Below, in pieces: positions 1 to 12,658 of a stretch of DNA of 35,821 nucleotides. Each line of letters opens with the position of its first letter. Position 1 is the stretch's first letter. Both the position numbers and the translations under genes were made by a program. The DNA comes from Verrucomicrobiota bacterium (GTDB lineage: Bacteria > Verrucomicrobiota > Verrucomicrobiia > Chthoniobacterales > JAFAMB01), in the NCBI GenBank assembly GCA_019235445.1, contig JAFAKL010000391.1:1-35821 (forward strand), in the 5' to 3' direction. The notes below the pieces were generated by a model, which ran no database searches, was not told where the DNA came from, and saw only the letters and a program-made list of their open reading frames with translations.

Positions 1-48
1 GACGAACTGACGTTCTGGAGCATCTAGGATCGGCAACTAAATCGGACA

Positions 49-276
49 CTACCCGCCCCCGCTGAGCGCACGGAAAGCGACCATTTGCATGACCCACCCG
101 CTGGCATTCGAGAGGGGCGCGCCGGCGCTGTACAAGGGTTGGGCGTATACCTGTCCGTCCACGGGCAGATTTCCTATCAGCCCAAGGCCGTTTGCGTTGA
201 CATTCTGCAGCGTTAGAATGGTTTCGGCAGGGTCTAACCCGGTTCGCGCGTTTGTCATTATGATAAGTGAGCACAT
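49..276 (-). pseudogene. Fragment of a PQQ/beta-propeller-like secreted protein (N-terminal motif plus a short unrelated-looking tail)
   Basis: The minus ORF contains TARTGLDPAETILTLQNVNANGLGLIGNLPVDGQVYAQPLY, which resembles the start of PQQ-like beta-propeller proteins ('NVNANxFGxLGxLPVDGQVYAQPLY'). The ORF then stops after only 75 aa (TAG at 49-51). Confidence 0.45.
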
Positions 277-366
277 CCGCAGCGAAACCCCGGGAACTCA
301 AGAGGTAGCATGCAATAGCAAGCGGCAACTGGCGATTAAGGAGGTTTAAGAATCTTTCAATTGTAA

Positions 367-3579
<3,213 letters not shown>

Positions 3580-3628
3580 TCTGTGAGATAGGTCACATCA
3601 TTCGAGTGTGCAGTCGACATGACTGGCC

Positions 3629-3662
3629 CCGCCTAAGGCGGTAAAGCCTCCGACAGTTTTTT
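3629..3662 (+). terminator. Possible intrinsic terminator after the beta-galactosidase gene
   Basis: CCGCC-taa-GGCGG stem (3629-3641), followed about 15 nt later by TTTTTT (3657-3662). The separation weakens the call. Confidence 0.3.
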
Positions 3663-3792
3663 CAGCTTGCCTTCCTTGTGTAGCCCCTGGAAAGCGTGTT
3701 ATTATAGTGGATGCTAAAATTATAGATATGATGGACGCGTTCTCTTTGGGGGCACGCAGCTCCGTGGGCCAGAGCGCGCAACGAATTCAGCA

Positions 3793-6195
3793 ATGCTCTC
3801 CAAAGACGAATTACTTTTCATGCTGCAGTCGGCGGGTATTGGAACCTATCGTTGGGACGTACCTGAGGGGATCATGCAATGGGACACCCAGATGTGTGTC
3901 CTTTTCGGTTTGCTGCCAGGTGGATTCTCCGGGAAGTACAGCGACTTCCTGTCGCTGATCGATGCGAGCGATCGTGCCAGGCTGAGCCAGGAGATTGCTG
4001 TCGCATTGCAGGAGGAAAGCGCCGAATTCTGCAGCGAGTTTCGGGTTGTCACCCTTTCTTCGGCCGCAACGGCACGCTTTCTGGAAATGCGTTTCAAAGT
4101 TCGGCGTGTTGCGGAGGGGGTCTTGCGCGTAACCGGTCTTTGCCTGGACGTCACAGAGCGGCACCGTGTCACAGTGGAACTGGCCAGCGAGCGAGATCTT
4201 TTTTCAACGCTGATGAACAACCTCCCTGATAATATTTACTTCAAGGATCGCGACAGCCGTTTTGTGGCAGTCAACCCGGCGGTGCTCGCCCGAGTCGGTT
4301 TCAAGGATCAATCGGGAATTATTGGAAAAACTGATCGAGACATCTTCCAGGGCGATCATGCCCTCAAAGCACTGGCGGATGAACAAAGAATTATTGCCAC
4401 CGGTCAGCCGATGATCGGCATTGAGGAAAAGGAAATCTGGGCGGACGGAAAAGAATCATGGGCTCTAACCACAAAGTTTCCTTGGCGCAATGCAACGGGC
4501 GAGGTGATTGGGACCTTTGGATTGTCACGCGACATTACTGCTCTCAAGAAATATGAAGAGAAGCTGAAGGCAGCCAATGAGGCTGCTGAGAGAGCTGGAC
4601 GGGCCAAGAGCGAGTTCCTCGCCAATATGAGCCACGAAATCCGGACGCCCATGAATGGGGTCCTCGGCATGACGGACCTGTTACTCGACAGCGGCTTGAA
4701 TTCGGAACGGCGCGAGTACGCGGAGAGCATCCGAACGAGTGCCGAGGCCCTGCTGAAAATCATCAACGATATTCTCGATTTTTCCAAACTGGAGGCGGGC
4801 AAACTCTCCTTTGAAGTCCTCGATTTTGATCTCATCGAAACGGTTGAAAACGCTTTAGGCATGTTGGCCGAACCAGCACAAGGCAAAGAACTTGAGTTAG
4901 CCTGCAGTATCCTGCCAGAGACGCCCGTAACGCTGCGCGGCGATCCGGGTCGGTTGCGGCAAATTCTCACTAACCTGATTGCTAACGCCGTCAAATTTAC
5001 CGCGAGGGGAGAGGTCATCGTTCGTGTTTGCCCGGAACGCGAAACCAGGACACACGCTCTGTTGCGTTTTGAAGTTCAAGACACCGGGATAGGCATTCCG
5101 GACGAAGCGCAGGGTCTGCTCTTTGAGGCATTTAAACAGGCTGATTCGTCGACCACTCGCAAATACGGCGGGACAGGTTTAGGACTGGCCATCGCCAAGC
5201 AATTGGTGACCATGATGGAGGGTCAAATTGGAGTCCAAAGTCAACCGGGAAAAGGCTCAACCTTCTGGTTCACGGCGCGATTCGAGAAGCAGGCTACTGC
5301 CAGGGAACATCCGGAAAGATCCTTTGGCGAATTAGGCCATGTACGAGCGCTCATCGTCGTCGACAATGCGACCAATCGCGAAATTCTCGCACGCCAATTT
5401 CTTGGATGGGAAATAGAGGCGAACCGAGCGGCTACTGGCGCTGAAGCTTTGCAGATGCTGCGAGCCGCTGCCACAGAGGAGAAACCCTACGACTTGGCCC
5501 TGTTAGACGTCCAGATGCCCGAGATGGACGGTTTGACTCTCGCAAGCGCGATCAAGGCCGACCCCGCCATCGCCCGCACCCGACTGATCGTCTTGACCCC
5601 CTTAGGATACGCAATAAGCGCAGCAGAATTCAAAAGAATGGGAATTGAGGCGTACCTCGTCAAACCGGCCAGACAAGCGCGTCTGTTTGACTGTTTGTTC
5701 GACGTCATGACCAGACCTGTGCCGGAAAGAGAGCTCGCATCATCTGTTCTTGCTGCGTCTTCCTCTATTTTCCTGGAGCCTGCATCAGAGCTTGACGAAG
5801 TGCGAATACTTCTCGCGGAGGACAACCTCATTAACCAGAAAGTGGCTTTAGCCCAACTCAAAAAGCTCGGATTCAAAGCAGATCCTGTGGCCAATGGCTT
5901 GGAGGTACTGAGAGCGGTGAGCCAAAAACGCTATAACATCATTCTCATGGATTGTCTGATGCCTGAGATTGATGGATACGAGGCGACACGCGTGATTCGC
6001 GAAGAAGAGAAACGTGCGGATCACCGCTCGAACCGGAAGACGCCCATTTACATCATCGCCATGACCGCAAATGCCATGGAAGGCGACAGAGATCGCTGCT
6101 TCGCGGCAGGAATGGACGACTATATCTCTAAGCCCGTGCGATCTTGTGAACTTGAACAAGCGCTGGAACGCGCGAAAATGGCCAAAGCCACTTAA
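3793..6195 (+). CDS. Hybrid sensor histidine kinase/response regulator (PAS-PAS-HisKA-HATPase-REC-REC)
   Basis: His[28 protein letters not shown]; HATPase DTGIGIP and [17 protein letters not shown]1 [14 protein letters not shown]2 [13 protein letters not shown] and [19 protein letters not shown]. Confidence 0.95.
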   Translation: MLSKDELLFMLQSAGIGTYRWDVPEGIMQWDTQMCVLFGLLPGGFSGKYSDFLSLIDASDRARLSQEIAVALQEESAEFCSEFRVVTLSSAATARFLEMRFKVRRVAEGVLRVTGLCLDVTERHRVTVELASERDLFSTLMNNLPDNIYFKDRDSRFVAVNPAVLARVGFKDQSGIIGKTDRDIFQGDHALKALADEQRIIATGQPMIGIEEKEIWADGKESWALTTKFPWRNATGEVIGTFGLSRDITALKKYEEKLKAANEAAERAGRAKSEFLANMSHEIRTPMNGVLGMTDLLLDSGLNSERREYAESIRTSAEALLKIINDILDFSKLEAGKLSFEVLDFDLIETVENALGMLAEPAQGKELELACSILPETPVTLRGDPGRLRQILTNLIANAVKFTARGEVIVRVCPERETRTHALLRFEVQDTGIGIPDEAQGLLFEAFKQADSSTTRKYGGTGLGLAIAKQLVTMMEGQIGVQSQPGKGSTFWFTARFEKQATAREHPERSFGELGHVRALIVVDNATNREILARQFLGWEIEANRAATGAEALQMLRAAATEEKPYDLALLDVQMPEMDGLTLASAIKADPAIARTRLIVLTPLGYAISAAEFKRMGIEAYLVKPARQARLFDCLFDVMTRPVPERELASSVLAASSSIFLEPASELDEVRILLAEDNLINQKVALAQLKKLGFKADPVANGLEVLRAVSQKRYNIILMDCLMPEIDGYEATRVIREEEKRADHRSNRKTPIYIIAMTANAMEGDRDRCFAAGMDDYISKPVRSCELEQALERAKMAKAT

Positions 6196-6312
6196 AGCAA
6201 AATACTGTAAGCTCGGCGTCGTACCCTCCTCAGCTTTGATGAGGAACACTTGTCCGGTCTACGCGGACCCTTTAGTTTTCCTCTTTGGTTCGTCTCAGGT
6301 GGAAATACGTTT

Positions 6313-9300
6313 ATGGCTCTGCCGCCGGCAAAACTGCTGTTTGTGTTCTTAGCACTTGCTCTCTTGATTCTCGCCAGCCCGGTATCATTGGCCGAGGACG
6401 ACGACCTGAACGCACTAGGCCAACAGGTAGATCAACTGATTGGGCAAGGAAAATATGAGGAGGCTATCCCCATTGCTGAAAAAGCGCTGGAAGCAACAAA
6501 GCGAATTCGTGGCCCGGGAGACCCCGGGACCGTCAGCGCCCTGAATACCCTGGGGTTCCTTTTGCTTAAGATTGGGCATGACAAGAAGGCCCTTTCGTAT
6601 TTCAAACAGGCTGATCATCTGAGACCTGACGATCCCAAGACTAAATGGCGCCTGGCTGAAGCTTACACCGCTCTTAAACGCCGCGCTGAAGCTGATCGCG
6701 CGTTCCAGGAATTAGTGCGTTTGGAGCCGATCTGGGAAAATTACTATGCTTACGCCGAATTCAAATACGGATCCTTGAATTTGCGCGAGGCGGAAAAGTT
6801 GTTTCATCTCGTTCTTGAACATATAGGTCCCGGAGGTCTCGCCAGATCGCCCGAAGCTGCGGCCTTAACTCGTCTCGCCTTTATCTGCTACTTGCGGGGG
6901 ACGAATCAAGAGGCCGAAAATTATTTTTCCAGTGCAGAGCAGCTGGATCCCGATGACCCAATTTTGCAGCAAAAAGAAGCGATCTATTGGGAGAGCCGGG
7001 ACCAGGTCGAAAAAGCCGAAGCCGCCTTTAAACGCTGCTTGAAGCTTAAGCCGGCGCTTGTTTACGAAGATTACGGCAAGTTTCTTCTGAAGCATCAGCG
7101 GTACCTCGACGCCGAGGGCATATTTCGCGAGGCAATGAAAAACGATCCCAAATCGTCCTGGTTCCGTATGTGCCTCGTCGAGACTTTACAACAACAAAAC
7201 AAGAATGCCGAAGCGGTCGAACTGCTGAAAGTCAGCACGCAGATCCTGGATGTTTCGGAAGAACTTTATTGGCGACTGGGCAAATCTCTCGCTGCGATGG
7301 GACAAAACGGCGAGGCTGAAGCAGCTCTCCAGCACTCACTCCGCCTGGGACCAACCTACACGGGGTACTATTCTTACGCCGAGTTGCTTCAATCCCTGGG
7401 GAGGAAGGCAGAGGCAAGCGAGATGTTTGCTAAAGCCGCTCAACTCGGTCCTCCTCCGGATGCTGCTTCGGCGGAGTTCTCCAAGGTCCGGACTTTGCAA
7501 GATTCATCCGGCGATTATAAGGGAGTACTGGAGGATCTCCGTGGTGTTGAGATGGCCCTCAAGACGAATCCGGAGTTTTTCTGGCGACTCGCCCTGTCGC
7601 TGCAGGCCGTAGGTTATTCGGATGAGGCGGGGGCCGCGTTTCAACAATCTCTGGAGATACGGACAACGTTTTCAGGCTGCTATTATTTCGCCAAGCTCCT
7701 CTTCGAGCAAAACCGCAGCCAGGAGGCGGAGGATCTCCTGGTTCGGGCCGGTGATCCGAAGAAAGAGGACGTCCCTGCCATCCTCACCGTTGCTACCGTC
7801 CGGCAGGATGCCGGCGAGTACGCTGAAGCTGTTCCAATGCTATCTCGTGCCTCCGAGCTGTCGCCGGAAAACAGTGCGGTTTTTGGCAAACTGGCGGTCT
7901 CTCTTGAATTCAGCGGACACCCTGATGACGCCGATGTCGCCTTTGCGAAAGCGGTCGAGCTTGAGCCTAACTCCTTCGCTACCTATTATCATAGCTGCTT
8001 CGCGTCACGGCGCCCTCCCGGTTTTTACGAGAAGCTTTGTCGCCGGGCGCTGCGTGCCAATCCGGAGAATGCCGATCTATTAGACGACCTTGCGATCATC
8101 GTTGAGGCGGTCGATCGATGGGAAGAAGCGGCGGACCTGGCTAGCAGAGCTCTTCAACTGAGAGACAAGAGGAAAGAGGATCCATGGATAGAACTCGCTA
8201 TCCTCATCGGAGCCGATTCGGTGACGGGAAAACAGGAGGATGCCATTCGCATGGTTAGCGCGCTGGCAGATTGTGCTCAGCCCAATGCCCAATCAGCAGA
8301 TCTTGGGGTGACCCCGTTTTTGTACCACACGGTAATAGCCCTACTCCGACTTCAGCAGGATGCCTACGAAAAAGCGATGGAAAGTGCCGCGCAGGCGCTG
8401 ACCGACTACAATTCTCCAGAGTTTAGCGCCGATATGGAAGCGAGCGCGCCCCGGGATAACGATTCAGCCGGCGACCAACGCGCGGATTTTAAATTGCTTC
8501 ACGCCAGGCTAATCATCTTGGAAGGGAAGGCGGCATTTCACCTCCGCCAGTTTGAAGACGCAATCCGATCTTATCAAGGAGCAGTTGACGAATTGCAACG
8601 TCTCCCAAATCCGTTGGTCTCCCAGCCGCAGATCATTGATTTCTCGATCCAGCCATACGATTCGAAGATCGACGCTTTGAGAGGTATCGCGAAGGTGTAT
8701 GAGGCGGAGAATGACTATACCGCGGCGATCGCAACCTATGAGAGGGCATTAACAACCGCGGAAAAAAATAGCGCGTTCCGGCAACAGCTCGAAAACATCC
8801 TGTCACTGCTTTATGCTTTCAGGCATACGGGTCAATATGATAGAGCGTCCCAGGCGTTAGGGCAATATGCTCTGGTTGTTGGTAAGCTTGAGGATGAAGA
8901 AAGCCGCAATAAGTATCAAGCCGCACTGGCGAAATATCGTGGCGAATATAACGAGATAATCGATTATTCCCGGAAAAGGCTGGAGGTGGCGGAGAGCAAG
9001 GGTCGCCCGCTGCCGGTGGCCGAGAGTTTGGCAGACCTCGCGGAGGCTCTGAAGGAGGTCGGCCAATACGAGGAAGCACTGCGTGCCTACAATCAGGCCA
9101 TTCAGATCCGAGAAGAACCACAGCATCGTTCTCCCTTCTGGGTTGCCTTTTGTCAGCGGAAAGTGGCGGAGATTTACCAGAGTATCGGAGACTATAAAAA
9201 GGCCCGCCAGTGGCTGCAGCAATCCTCCACCACCTGGGACCAGATCGGGAGAAAAGAGAGTGTCGCCGAAACCCTGACTCATCAGGCTGCGCTGGAAAAT

Positions 9301-11355
9301 CAACTTGGCAACTTCGATCAGGCGCTGACCTACCTCGAAACCGCCAGGGGCCTCTATCGGGCTCTGAAGGACCCTGTTGGAGAAGCCGAGACATTAAATT
9401 GGCAGGGCCAGATTCTGGAGGGACAGAGACGTTACCAGGAAGCGCTACAAACCTTTACCGATGCCCTGAAACAGGAACGCATGACAGACGATACGCTCAG
9501 CACAGCGCAGTCGCTTCGCCTGATTGGCCGGGAGCACATGCTGCTCGGCGAGAGCGCAAACGGCGAGCAGAAACGCCAGGAGTTTGCCGAGGCAGAGCGC
9601 AAGATGCAGGAAGCTCTCGCGATCGAGCAAAGCGCGAATTTAAATGGAAGGGAGGTACAGCAATCCATGGCGGAGCTCCGTTTGCAGGAGGGAAGGTTTT
9701 CGGAGGCCGAACAGTTTCTCATCGAAATCGTGAATCAGGACGCTAAAACCGAATACCCGTCGAACTGGGAGGCCTGGCATCTCCTGGGGTCGGCGGAGCA
9801 AGGTTTGGGCAAGAACGATGAAGCGCTTAAGCATTTTAAGCAGAGCATCGATATCATCGAGAAAAGGCGTCAGGTAACCGCCGGAACTCCAGGCGAACTG
9901 AATTTTCTCCAGCGATATCACGAGGCCTATCAGAGCCTGATTGAACTGCTCATTAAAACGGAGAACCTGCCCGAAGCCTACGATTACATTGAGCTCGAGA
10001 AAGTCACTGAGCTTCAGCAGGGTACTTTACCGCCTGGCCTTTCAGAAGATTCCCAGGGCGCAGCTTACCGCAAAGGTCGCAGTCTTCAATTCAGCGAGAC
10101 TGCGATCGAACGCGAAATCGCGGAGGAGGGAAAAAAGGATTCACCCGACGTGATGCGGATTGCCAATCTTGAGAAGCTCAGGAGAGTCATCAATCAGGAG
10201 TTTATCCAGTTCCTGCATGGACTTGAAGCTGGGCAGAACTATGCACAAATTCGGCAGCAACTCTTGGCGAATCCACGGGAACTGTATCGCAGCATCCACG
10301 ATCTCCCGGAAGACGTTTTCGTCCTTCAGCCCGTGCTACTTCCGCGTCAGAAAAAGATCGTTATCCTGGTCTATCACCGCGGTATACCGATCAAAAGAGA
10401 AGTATCGATTCCGGACGATGCCAAAGTCCGGGAGCTGATAGATAAGTTTCTAAACTTCCTGAGCGAGGAGCCTTCGACCAGTTCCAGGGAAGAAGCGTTT
10501 CATCGTCTAACTCGCATCAAAGAAATTGGCAATCAGCTGTACCAGTGGTTCATCGCTCCAATTGCGGACCAGCTGCGGTCGGCCAAACTGCTGGTGATCT
10601 CTCCGTCTGGCAACCTGCGCAAAATCCCCTTTCAGGCGCTTTACGATGGTAACCATTTTTTGATTGAGGCTTATCCCATCGTGACCTTAGGGCTAGGGTC
10701 GGGACCGGCCGGATCCCTCCCAAAGAAGTTAGATATTTTTGCCGTCGCCGATCCGGACGGGACCTTGCCGGGTACTGAAGATCAGGTGCTGAAGCTAAAG
10801 GAAATGTTTCCGGATGCACAGGTTCTTCGTCAACAGGATGCGACCAAAGCTTCACTGGAGTGGGACGAAACGGAAAAAAAATATAACGTCCTGGTTTTTG
10901 CCACCCATTGCGCGATTGATGATGATAAGCCTACGGCATCTTTCATCCAGCTGGCCGGCAAAGGAGAGGACAAAAAGCTAACCTACGACGAAATTGGGGG
11001 GTTTGGATCAGTCTGGGAACCGGGTCCCTATCCCTCTAACAGCGAGTGGAGAGGGGTTCGCCTGGCCGTACTCAGCGCCTGCAGCACTGCGGTGGATTTA
11101 ACGACGGAAGACTGGGCGGTGCAGGGATTTGCTGCCCAATTTGAATTAATCGGGATATCCTGGGTGGCTGCCAGTCTCTGGCCTGTCGAAGACCACTCTA
11201 CCACCGAGCTCATGAACGACTTTTTTCAAAACCTGCAAAACGGCAAGTCCATGGCAAATTCTTTGCAGGCAGCACAAGTTTCGCTGATTCATTCGAGCAA
11301 TTATTCAGATCCCTTTTACTGGTCACCGTTTATCCTGATTGGCGGCTGGCGCTAA
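6313..11355 (+). CDS. Exported TPR-repeat protein with C-terminal CHAT (caspase-like) domain
   Basis: ATG 6313 gives a signal-peptide-like N-terminus (MALPPAKLLFVFLALALLILASPVSLAEDDD); the supplied ORF starts at TTG 6250. Many TPR units follow (e.g. ALSYFKQADHLRPDDPKTKWRLAEAYTAL). The C-terminus has CHAT hallmarks: LLVISPSGNLRKIPFQALYDG, VLVFATHCAID, RLAVLSACSTA, VAASLWPVEDHSTTELMNDFFQNL. Confidence 0.9.
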   Translation: MALPPAKLLFVFLALALLILASPVSLAEDDDLNALGQQVDQLIGQGKYEEAIPIAEKALEATKRIRGPGDPGTVSALNTLGFLLLKIGHDKKALSYFKQADHLRPDDPKTKWRLAEAYTALKRRAEADRAFQELVRLEPIWENYYAYAEFKYGSLNLREAEKLFHLVLEHIGPGGLARSPEAAALTRLAFICYLRGTNQEAENYFSSAEQLDPDDPILQQKEAIYWESRDQVEKAEAAFKRCLKLKPALVYEDYGKFLLKHQRYLDAEGIFREAMKNDPKSSWFRMCLVETLQQQNKNAEAVELLKVSTQILDVSEELYWRLGKSLAAMGQNGEAEAALQHSLRLGPTYTGYYSYAELLQSLGRKAEASEMFAKAAQLGPPPDAASAEFSKVRTLQDSSGDYKGVLEDLRGVEMALKTNPEFFWRLALSLQAVGYSDEAGAAFQQSLEIRTTFSGCYYFAKLLFEQNRSQEAEDLLVRAGDPKKEDVPAILTVATVRQDAGEYAEAVPMLSRASELSPENSAVFGKLAVSLEFSGHPDDADVAFAKAVELEPNSFATYYHSCFASRRPPGFYEKLCRRALRANPENADLLDDLAIIVEAVDRWEEAADLASRALQLRDKRKEDPWIELAILIGADSVTGKQEDAIRMVSALADCAQPNAQSADLGVTPFLYHTVIALLRLQQDAYEKAMESAAQALTDYNSPEFSADMEASAPRDNDSAGDQRADFKLLHARLIILEGKAAFHLRQFEDAIRSYQGAVDELQRLPNPLVSQPQIIDFSIQPYDSKIDALRGIAKVYEAENDYTAAIATYERALTTAEKNSAFRQQLENILSLLYAFRHTGQYDRASQALGQYALVVGKLEDEESRNKYQAALAKYRGEYNEIIDYSRKRLEVAESKGRPLPVAESLADLAEALKEVGQYEEALRAYNQAIQIREEPQHRSPFWVAFCQRKVAEIYQSIGDYKKARQWLQQSSTTWDQIGRKESVAETLTHQAALENQLGNFDQALTYLETARGLYRALKDPVGEAETLNWQGQILEGQRRYQEALQTFTDALKQERMTDDTLSTAQSLRLIGREHMLLGESANGEQKRQEFAEAERKMQEALAIEQSANLNGREVQQSMAELRLQEGRFSEAEQFLIEIVNQDAKTEYPSNWEAWHLLGSAEQGLGKNDEALKHFKQSIDIIEKRRQVTAGTPGELNFLQRYHEAYQSLIELLIKTENLPEAYDYIELEKVTELQQGTLPPGLSEDSQGAAYRKGRSLQFSETAIEREIAEEGKKDSPDVMRIANLEKLRRVINQEFIQFLHGLEAGQNYAQIRQQLLANPRELYRSIHDLPEDVFVLQPVLLPRQKKIVILVYHRGIPIKREVSIPDDAKVRELIDKFLNFLSEEPSTSSREEAFHRLTRIKEIGNQLYQWFIAPIADQLRSAKLLVISPSGNLRKIPFQALYDGNHFLIEAYPIVTLGLGSGPAGSLPKKLDIFAVADPDGTLPGTEDQVLKLKEMFPDAQVLRQQDATKASLEWDETEKKYNVLVFATHCAIDDDKPTASFIQLAGKGEDKKLTYDEIGGFGSVWEPGPYPSNSEWRGVRLAVLSACSTAVDLTTEDWAVQGFAAQFELIGISWVAASLWPVEDHSTTELMNDFFQNLQNGKSMANSLQAAQVSLIHSSNYSDPFYWSPFILIGGWR

Positions 11356-11409
11356 GCACTTAAAAACGAAAGAGGAAGCCAAACGCCTGGTTGAACGAGG
11401 GCAGCTACA

Positions 11410-12579
11410 TCACCAATCAAGAATTGCTCCATCAATGGCTCGGATGGTTGTCGAATGCATGACTTCAGGTTGAAACGGATGTTGCCTGGCCTTTGCTTCG
11501 TTTACTTCGATGCCGAGTCCAGCCTGGGTCGTTGGCAACCAATAACCTGATTCTGTCTGCAACGAGCTGTTGACCACCTCCCAACGCCACGGCACGTCGG
11601 TGAGCATGTCTTCCTGAATCAGGAAGTTGGGCGTGGACAAAGCAAAGTGCAAGGCCACGGCATTTGCTATTGGCCCCAGAGGGTTATGCGGCGCCACCCC
11701 CATTTGATACGTCTCGGCTGCAGCGGCTATTTTCTTGGCTTCCGACAGACCGCCGCAATGGCAGATGTCCGGCTGAATGACGTGGCAGGCTCGCTGTTCG
11801 AAAACCGGCCGGAATTGGCTGCGACCGATCAGTCGTTCACCGGTGGCAATTGGAACTCGTACCGCTCGACTGACCTCCACCAGGGCCTCGACGTTTTCCG
11901 GGGGAACAGGTTCTTCACAAAAATAGGGACGGAATTCTTCCACCGCGTGGATGTACTGGATCGCCATGGCGGGATAGGTACGCCCATGAAAATCGATCAT
12001 GATATCGATCGACTCCCCGATTGCAGCACGCAACTTTTGCATCAATAACGCAAACCGCCGGATTTTCGGGATTCCCTCCAGCGGTTCCGAGTAAGGCACA
12101 AAAACTACTTTGATCGCCGTATAGCCCTGGGCAACTACGCTTTGGGCCAGGTCGATCAGCGGCTCGACGGCAAACGTTTCATAGACCGCACGCATATCGC
12201 CCCCGCCCAGGTGGGTGTACATTCGCACCCGCTCGCGGACCAGGCCCCCAAGCAGCTCAAAGACGGGCACTCCCAAAACTTTCCCCTTGATATCCCAGAG
12301 CGCTTGGTCAACGGCGGACAACGCGCTCATCCCGATGACCCCCAGCCGCCAGAATGATTGTCTATATACCTTTTGATAAATGTGTTCGATCCGGCGAGGA
12401 TCCTCCCCAACTATCATCGGAGCGATATCTTCGATCGCCCCGACCACCGATCGCGTCTTCCATTCCAACGATCCTTCGCCCCACCCGAAAAGCCCGGCCT
12501 GGTCCGTCTCTACCTTACAGAAAACCCAATTACGCATCTCTGCGTTGACCACCAGCGTCTTGATTCCGGTTATCTTCAT
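11410..12579 (-). CDS. Mandelate racemase/muconate lactonizing enzyme family protein, D-galactonate dehydratase (DgoD)-like
   Basis: 389 aa with enolase-superfamily motifs IDFHGRTYPAMA, CEEPVPPENVEAL, IATGERLIGR, IQPDICHCGGLSEAKKIAA and APHNPLGPIA. These resemble DgoD DFHGR / EEP / GER / QPDxxHxGG / APHxPLGPIA. Confidence 0.88.
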   Translation of the reverse strand: MKITGIKTLVVNAEMRNWVFCKVETDQAGLFGWGEGSLEWKTRSVVGAIEDIAPMIVGEDPRRIEHIYQKVYRQSFWRLGVIGMSALSAVDQALWDIKGKVLGVPVFELLGGLVRERVRMYTHLGGGDMRAVYETFAVEPLIDLAQSVVAQGYTAIKVVFVPYSEPLEGIPKIRRFALLMQKLRAAIGESIDIMIDFHGRTYPAMAIQYIHAVEEFRPYFCEEPVPPENVEALVEVSRAVRVPIATGERLIGRSQFRPVFEQRACHVIQPDICHCGGLSEAKKIAAAAETYQMGVAPHNPLGPIANAVALHFALSTPNFLIQEDMLTDVPWRWEVVNSSLQTESGYWLPTTQAGLGIEVNEAKARQHPFQPEVMHSTTIRAIDGAILDW

Positions 12580-12594
12580 AGACTGTCGTAAGCG

Positions 12595-12642
12595 AAGCGT
12601 CCTCGCTTTGCTGGACGCTTAAGAAGCCAAGCGAGGACGCTT
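12595..12642. repeat. 14-bp perfect inverted repeat (hairpin/REP-like or terminator element)
   Basis: AAGCGTCCTCGCTT (12595-12608) and its exact reverse complement AAGCGAGGACGCTT (12629-12642), with a 20-bp spacer, in the intergenic gap. Confidence 0.8.
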
Positions 12643-12658
12643 TACCTACATCAAACCA

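Noticed and set aside
89-349. 86-aa plus-strand ORF at the left edge
   Set aside because: Overlaps the antisense propeller-like fragment, which has recognisable similarity; this ORF has none.
8819-9394. 191-aa minus-strand ORF within the TPR-CHAT gene
   Set aside because: Antisense shadow ORF; no recognisable domain and fully inside a continuous TPR frame.
6313-11355. Type III-E CRISPR (Craspase) association of the TPR-CHAT protein
   Set aside because: No CRISPR array, gRAMP/Cas7-11 or other cas gene in the window, and the protein has a signal peptide.
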